Part shown: positions 59,965 to 64,000 of the stretch, in pieces | How the letters are laid out: each line of letters opens with the position of its first letter | Numbering within the stretch: position 1 is the stretch's first letter | Assembly: GCA_021018815.1 (NCBI GenBank) | Contig: JAITYX010000002.1 | Coordinates: forward strand, 14,291,001-14,355,000 | DNA length: 64,000 nucleotides | Source of the DNA: Talinum fruticosum | Taxonomy: Eukaryota; Streptophyta; Magnoliopsida; Caryophyllales; Talinaceae | Direction of reading: 5' to 3' | Program-made: the position numbers and the translations under genes | Notes under the pieces: model-generated | The model's database searches: none | What the model was told of the DNA's origin: nothing | The model's input: the letters and a program-made list of their open reading frames with translations, nothing else

Positions 59965-62900
59965 CACATGGGCCTGTTGTGCATCAATTTCAATATTAGG
60001 CATCTTTCCTTTTTTTTCCCCCTTTTTTGGGGGAGGGGTGGGAGAGTCAAGGGCACATGTGGCCGCAGCCACAACGGAGATCTTCAGGCTAAATTATGTG
60101 ACACTGAAAAAATGGGTCAAAATTTTCAAGTTGCAGCAACTCCAAAAATTCCATGCTTCTCTCTATAAATGCCAATCATCCCGCAGTGGAACTTCCAAAC
60201 CAGAAAGAAACCTTCTCCTAACTCCTATTCGCACTGCCAAAAATCACTCTCCAAGTCATCTGTCAGAAGATCATTTTTTCTTTCTAGAGATTCTAGATCC
60301 ACGAAACCATGGGTTTCAGGTTGCCTTCAGTGATCACAACCACCAAACAAATCCTAAAACAGCAGAGCAAAAGCCACGGAATTCCAAAAGGTCACATTGC
60401 AGTTTATGTAGGAGATCATAACAAGGAAAAGAAGCGGTACGTGGTGCCCTTATCTTGCTTGAGCCATCCAGCATTTCAAAACCTGCTCAGTCAGGTTGAA
60501 GAAGAGTTTGGGTTTAACCATCCTATGGGCGGCCTCACTATCCCCTGTAATGAAGAGACCTTTATCCATGTCATCAATTCTCGATGGACTTCCTCAGAGA
60601 ACAAGCTAGATTCTCCATAACTCTGACATGAAATTCCTCTTTTCAATTAATCCCTCCATGATTATTTATGTTTCTCTGATTTTGACAATTTCATGGAAAC
60701 TTAATCAATTCAATGTACATATACAAACAGTTCCCACTCCATTTAACTGAGTGGGCAGATATTCTGTAGTTATAAATCAGTTTAGAAATCAGGACAACCA
60801 TTCTTTGTTTGCAAAATTTGTCTATATTTATTCTTCACATTCTGGCAGTATGCAAATACTAATGACAGAGATCAACTTCATCTCAACTAGTTCAAGAGGA
60901 ATAACTGGGGCATGATTGATCACCTTGTAATCGCTTTACTATAGATGATCATATCCAAGGGTAGAGTTTGGGAGAACAAGTGCAAATGAGGTTCTTTTCC
61001 ATAACTAATCCACCAGGGTTTACATCATTGTCTTTCTAAATTTGTCGCTTTCACTCATACATAGCATTCTTCCCCTCGATACATGTACTTTTCACATGTG
61101 CTCAATCAGCCTTAAGCGAAAGCTCATTCAACTAATGCTTCAAACCATTAGGAAGAGTTACTCAGACACTGCGCCAAAGAGTCCATTCTCCAGACTACCC
61201 AAACTCATCCAAGCTTACCACTAACTGGAGGAGTATCACTATTCGTGAGGATAATATGAACTAGCCCCTACAGGGAGGCACCTGTGCTACTGAGTCATGG
61301 CAGAGCTTTACACTACATTACTACGACAAGCAAGTCCATGGGTTTCACTACACTGTCTCTTTCCGTCCGTAAGGACTAGTTTCTTTTCCACTTGCACATG
61401 CATAAATCATTAATTCTAATAGGTAGTATTTGTTTTATGAACAAGATCTTTATCTATACATAATAATAATCACATTTGTAACCAAAACGATAAAAATATA
61501 GTAGAAATAAAATCCATGTCTTTGAGTATCAAATTATGATCATAATCTGAACCACAAATTCTAGCTTTCTCACTTTCCAACATGAACAGGGCCACAGTTA
61601 CAAAGGGGCTAACCACATCAACATTGTGAACCTGAAAAGCCACGGTTGACCAGGGTGGTAGTATTCTAAAGCTTAAAGTCTTACAGAACCAAGGGCGCTG
61701 GGGGAACTTGCTAAGTAATTGGATATTACACTACATTATTGCATATATTTGCACATTAATAAAGGGTCCATCTTAGAACGGAGCTAATTTTCCCCTCTGA
61801 ATTATGCTACCCCTATGTCCTCGATTGAATCAAGCTGCAGAGAGGAGATCACAAAATAGGGCCCAGAGATCTTTTCACATGGGAAGGCAATAGAAGCTAT
61901 CCAATTCATGCAGGCACTAATTACTCACGTAGGTAACAGATATTTTATCCCATAAGTGTCAACCACCAAAGTGGTTAGACTTATTCTGTTTTTTAAGTCT
62001 AAGTGCAGGCAAGAGATTCTACAATATCTCCCAAATCCCAAGAATGGAGATTATATATTACAACGAAGAACATGGCCGTGAAGATTAAGTATGTAAAAAA
62101 TTAAACAAGTAACTATTCATCTCCAAGTTGGCTGAGCAAATTAAAGATTATGGGCAGAAGATTCCTTAGATATGCTGAAACTGCAATTAAAACACAACGA
62201 CACAAAAATACAAACAGTTGCCGCAGCACCCAATACCCAAGTCAAGGAATCCAGCTCTGAGGCCATTATTTTAAATATTCATCACAAATTCACAGAAAAT
62301 ATCATAATCCTACACTATCTCAGTAAATGACTTTCCTTCTTTTTTTTTGGTGGCATAAATTACACCTCTTACCCATGTTACCGAACTCTTTGATTCACCC
62401 CAATTATTATATACTCCATATTTTAAAGATAACATAACTTCAAGGCAAGCGGGTTAAGTAAATGGGCTCACTCCTTGCAATTTAGGACATACTATTATAA
62501 ACTTCACGTGGGTTTGTTGTGAACCGTTTCCCAATGTAGGCCAGTTCTGTTTGCATGTGACCAGAAACCCCTTCAAGTGGTTTATTCATTTTGAATTAGT
62601 AGCCGTGAACTTCCAGGGCACAAGTGGGGGCAACTTTTTTATAAAAAATAACTATTATAGTTTTTTTGGTCCAGATATCACAGTTTCATTACCCTTGAAA
62701 TTCCAACCAGCCACAGAAAAAGCAAAAAAAAATAGAAGTCCAAGTTGCCAAAGATATGACTATAAATACCAGTAATAACCAGCTGAACCTACCAAAGACA
62801 CCTTCTTCCTAGTATTCTAAAACCCCATCCTTCCCCAGGAATCCCTGCAACATAAAAAGCCATGGTTTTCCGGTTACCTTCAATGATTTTGACCCCAAAA

Positions 62901-63735
62901 CAACTCCTAAAATTGAACAGCAAAAACCAGAGTGCAGTTCCAAAGGGGCATATCGCAGTTTATGTTGGAGATAATAATGAGGAAATGAAACGGTATGTGG
63001 TGCCCTTATCTTACTTGAGTCATCCGGCATTCCAAGACCTCCTTAGCCGAGCTGAAGAAGAGTTCGGCTTTAACCATCCCATGGGCGGTCTTACTATACC
63101 TTGTGACGAGACAACGTTCATACATGTTGTGAACTACCAATTAAGTTCCTCATGCGAAGATGCAAAGTAACAGATTCAAAGATGAACTCCTCAGTACAAT
63201 TTTGAAATCAAATTCTCTTGTTTTTTCCTTTCCATTTTTTTTCTTTTTTTCATACTTAGAGAACCAAAATTGCTCATGTATATACAAAACTCAGTTTCCA
63301 CTTTATTTAAACAAGTGGACTGATATTCAGCGGTTACTGTTCTATTAGTATTGGTGATATTTTTCCCACCAACAAATGTGTGCTTTACTCTTTGTGAGCA
63401 TATTCTATAAGCCAAATCAATGACAAGCATGAAGTCATCAACTTTTATCGCTCAAAAGTCCAGTCTCTAAATTTCAAGGGATTTACCTTCCGATGGAGAA
63501 ATAATTGGTTTATTTGGGCAGAATCAGATTTACCGGTCCCTGCAACAGTCATAGATCTTGGTGTGGTACCTCTGCAGGGAATGCAAATGCAAATGAAAAG
63601 TCCCAAAACCCAGATTAGAAAAATTACTGTAATAATATAATTGGCAATGAAACTCAGGAAAAAGCCTTCTTATCACTTCATCAACTTCACTAACAGCAGT
63701 TACAATCCAAAAATTCTGCAGCATACTAGCATTCT
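58214..63735 (-). CDS. Unidentified multi-exon gene, three internal exons visible
   Basis: On the minus strand three segments have consensus splice borders and matching phases: 63654-63735 (acceptor TTCAG, donor GTTTCA), 63534-63571 (acceptor CCCTGCAG, donor GTAAAT) and 58214-58287 (acceptor GTTTCAG, donor GTATGA). Joined, they encode about 64 residues without a stop, including [32 protein letters not shown] and [16 protein letters not shown]. Both junctions split a Glu codon (GA|A and G|AA). I do not recognise the family and see neither start nor stop; the 5' part lies to the right of the window or in unrecognised exons. The second intron would be 5.2 kb and contain SAUR 5 and SAUR 6 on the other strand. 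Coordinates span first to last exon seen, not a continuous coding stretch. Confidence 0.55.
59965..60171 (+). promoter_or_regulatory. Shared SAUR promoter module (SAUR 5)
   Basis: CACATG at 59965-59970, CACATG at 60054-60059 within GGGCACATGTGGCCGCAGCC (here ACATGT replaces ACAAGT), and TATAAATG at 60164-60171. Confidence 0.6.
60309..60620 (+). CDS. SAUR family auxin-responsive protein (SAUR 5)
   Basis: 103-residue single-exon protein: [28 protein letters not shown] (25-35), [14 protein letters not shown] (41-54), [17 protein letters not shown] (64-80), and a ten-residue tail [11 protein letters not shown] that SAUR 3 and 4 lack. Start ATG 60309 aligns with SAUR 3. Its own 5' region contains a 162-codon open frame (59,933-60,421) running into the gene in another frame; that is promoter and leader sequence, not a gene. 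Auxin-responsive growth role inferred from the family. Confidence 0.95.
   Translation: MGFRLPSVITTTKQILKQQSKSHGIPKGHIAVYVGDHNKEKKRYVVPLSCLSHPAFQNLLSQVEEEFGFNHPMGGLTIPCNEETFIHVINSRWTSSENKLDSP
60714..60755 (+). promoter_or_regulatory. 3'-UTR cassette of SAUR 5
   Basis: TGTACATA (60714-60721) fits UGUANAUA. The hairpin CCCACTC / GAGTGGG (60733-60739 and 60749-60755, 9-nt loop) is perfect over seven pairs. Confidence 0.55.
60756..62504. other. Intergenic, SAUR 5 to SAUR 6
   Basis: 61,780-61,960 duplicates 58,870-59,110. 60,890-61,720 has somewhat balanced composition and short open stretches on the minus strand, but no segment with matching splice borders that I trust. If the minus-strand gene is real, all of this is intron. 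Confidence 0.5.
62505..62768 (+). promoter_or_regulatory. Shared SAUR promoter module (SAUR 6)
   Basis: CACGTG G-box at 62505-62510 in the place of the CACATG of the others, CAAGTG at 62621-62626 within GGGCACAAGTGGGGGCAAC, and TATAAATA at 62761-62768. Confidence 0.65.
62862..63170 (+). CDS. SAUR family auxin-responsive protein (SAUR 6)
   Basis: 102-residue single-exon protein: [28 protein letters not shown] (26-36), [13 protein letters not shown] (43-55), [17 protein letters not shown] (65-81), tail SSSCEDAK. It differs from SAUR 3-5 at MVF for MGF and by one extra residue before the core (QSAVPKG). The start at 62862 aligns with the paralogues. Last member of the array in the window. Auxin-responsive growth role inferred from the family. 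Confidence 0.95.
   Translation: MVFRLPSMILTPKQLLKLNSKNQSAVPKGHIAVYVGDNNEEMKRYVVPLSYLSHPAFQDLLSRAEEEFGFNHPMGGLTIPCDETTFIHVVNYQLSSSCEDAK
63277..63319 (+). promoter_or_regulatory. 3'-UTR cassette of SAUR 6
   Basis: TGTATATA (63277-63284), then the hairpin TCCACTT / AAGTGGA (63297-63303 and 63313-63319, 9-nt loop), perfect over seven pairs. The first and last pairs are T-A where SAUR 5 has C-G, that is, changed on both sides. Confidence 0.55.
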
Positions 63736-64000
63736 CTGAATTGTAATACTAGCAAAAGATAAATAAATAAATTGATTTGATGGGCCATACAACAATTGAG
63801 CTATGTTTGGTGAAATGCAAATATATTATAATGCAATGCATGTGGAGGATATGACAATGAGAAGGAAAGAAAAAGAACAGTACTACGGGGAGGAGTGAAG
63901 GAAGGAGAGAAGGAAATGCGATTATTATGAGTAGACAAAACAAAAAATACTAAAATTTGACTATAACAGTCAATATTACATGGCTAGATTTCATGATGAT
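63736..64000. other. Right end of the window
   Basis: A-rich and GA-rich sequence (GGAAGGAGAGAAGGAAATG near 63,899). Presumably intron of the minus-strand gene. Nothing else supported. Confidence 0.35.

Noticed and set aside
59933..60421. 162-codon + frame ahead of SAUR 5
   Set aside because: It covers the conserved promoter module and TATA box and enters the SAUR gene in the wrong frame; chance frame.
61560..61720. Possible minus-strand exon ([22 protein letters not shown])
   Set aside because: Open stretch with a weak acceptor, but no convincing donor and no phase fit between the exons at 63534 and 58214.
1..64000. Specialised-metabolite gene cluster, or a defence or CRISPR-like system
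   Set aside because: The only families present are tandem BAHD and SAUR paralogues; no P450, terpene synthase, methyltransferase, NLR or direct-repeat-spacer array is seen.

Overview
This is nuclear DNA of a flowering plant, very probably a eudicot: AT-rich, with large intergenic spaces, solo LTRs, hAT and Stowaway-type transposons, and two plant gene families in tandem arrays. The species cannot be named from the sequence. There is no bacterial, viral or organellar segment, no CRISPR array and no recognisable RNA gene.

Region 1 (about 1-45,130) is a tandem array of single-exon BAHD acyltransferase genes, all on the + strand and most like the uncharacterised At3g50280-type acetyltransferases. 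I count eleven copies or fragments. Two are intact (26-1432 and 33204-34580). One is intact except for a single-base slip in an A-run (36786-38167). Five are long pseudogenes (10735, 14845, 26321, 29389 and 43718). Three are fragments (25246, 38465, and a minus-strand tail at 40825-40890). Intact copies carry HxxxD and a modified DFGWG motif, EFGLG. The repeating unit is a gene plus its 3' flank and promoter. Because the units are paralogous, they act as empty-site references: three solo LTRs (3830-7055, 7166-9930, 18970-21720) and a 1.87-kb hAT element (1552-3419) can be defined to the base with their target-site duplications. A 1.3-kb tandem duplication (21760-24371) carries a smaller hAT element twice. 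At 38.1-40.9 kb a duplicated 3' part of the second intact gene sits between two inverted arms of about 360 bp copied from the tail of the next gene.

Region 2 (about 47,390-63,320) is a SAUR (small auxin up RNA) array: five intact single-exon genes (47396, 51652, 54516, 60309, 62862) and one interrupted at codon 3 by a 659-bp solo LTR (56985-57927). The last four form a close subgroup. They share a promoter module (an E-box or G-box, a second E-box, a TATA box) and a 3'-UTR module (a Pumilio-type UGUANAUA element followed by a hairpin whose stem shows compensatory changes).

Region 3: on the minus strand at least three phase-compatible exons of an unidentified multi-exon gene are visible (63654-63735, 63534-63571, 58214-58287). 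If they belong together, two SAUR genes lie inside its 5.2-kb intron on the opposite strand.

The two gene families show no functional link. BAHD enzymes acylate small molecules with acyl-CoA donors in the cytosol; SAUR proteins promote auxin-driven cell expansion. Many BAHD disruptions are one-base changes in homopolymer runs, so assembly error must be excluded before all of them are called dead.
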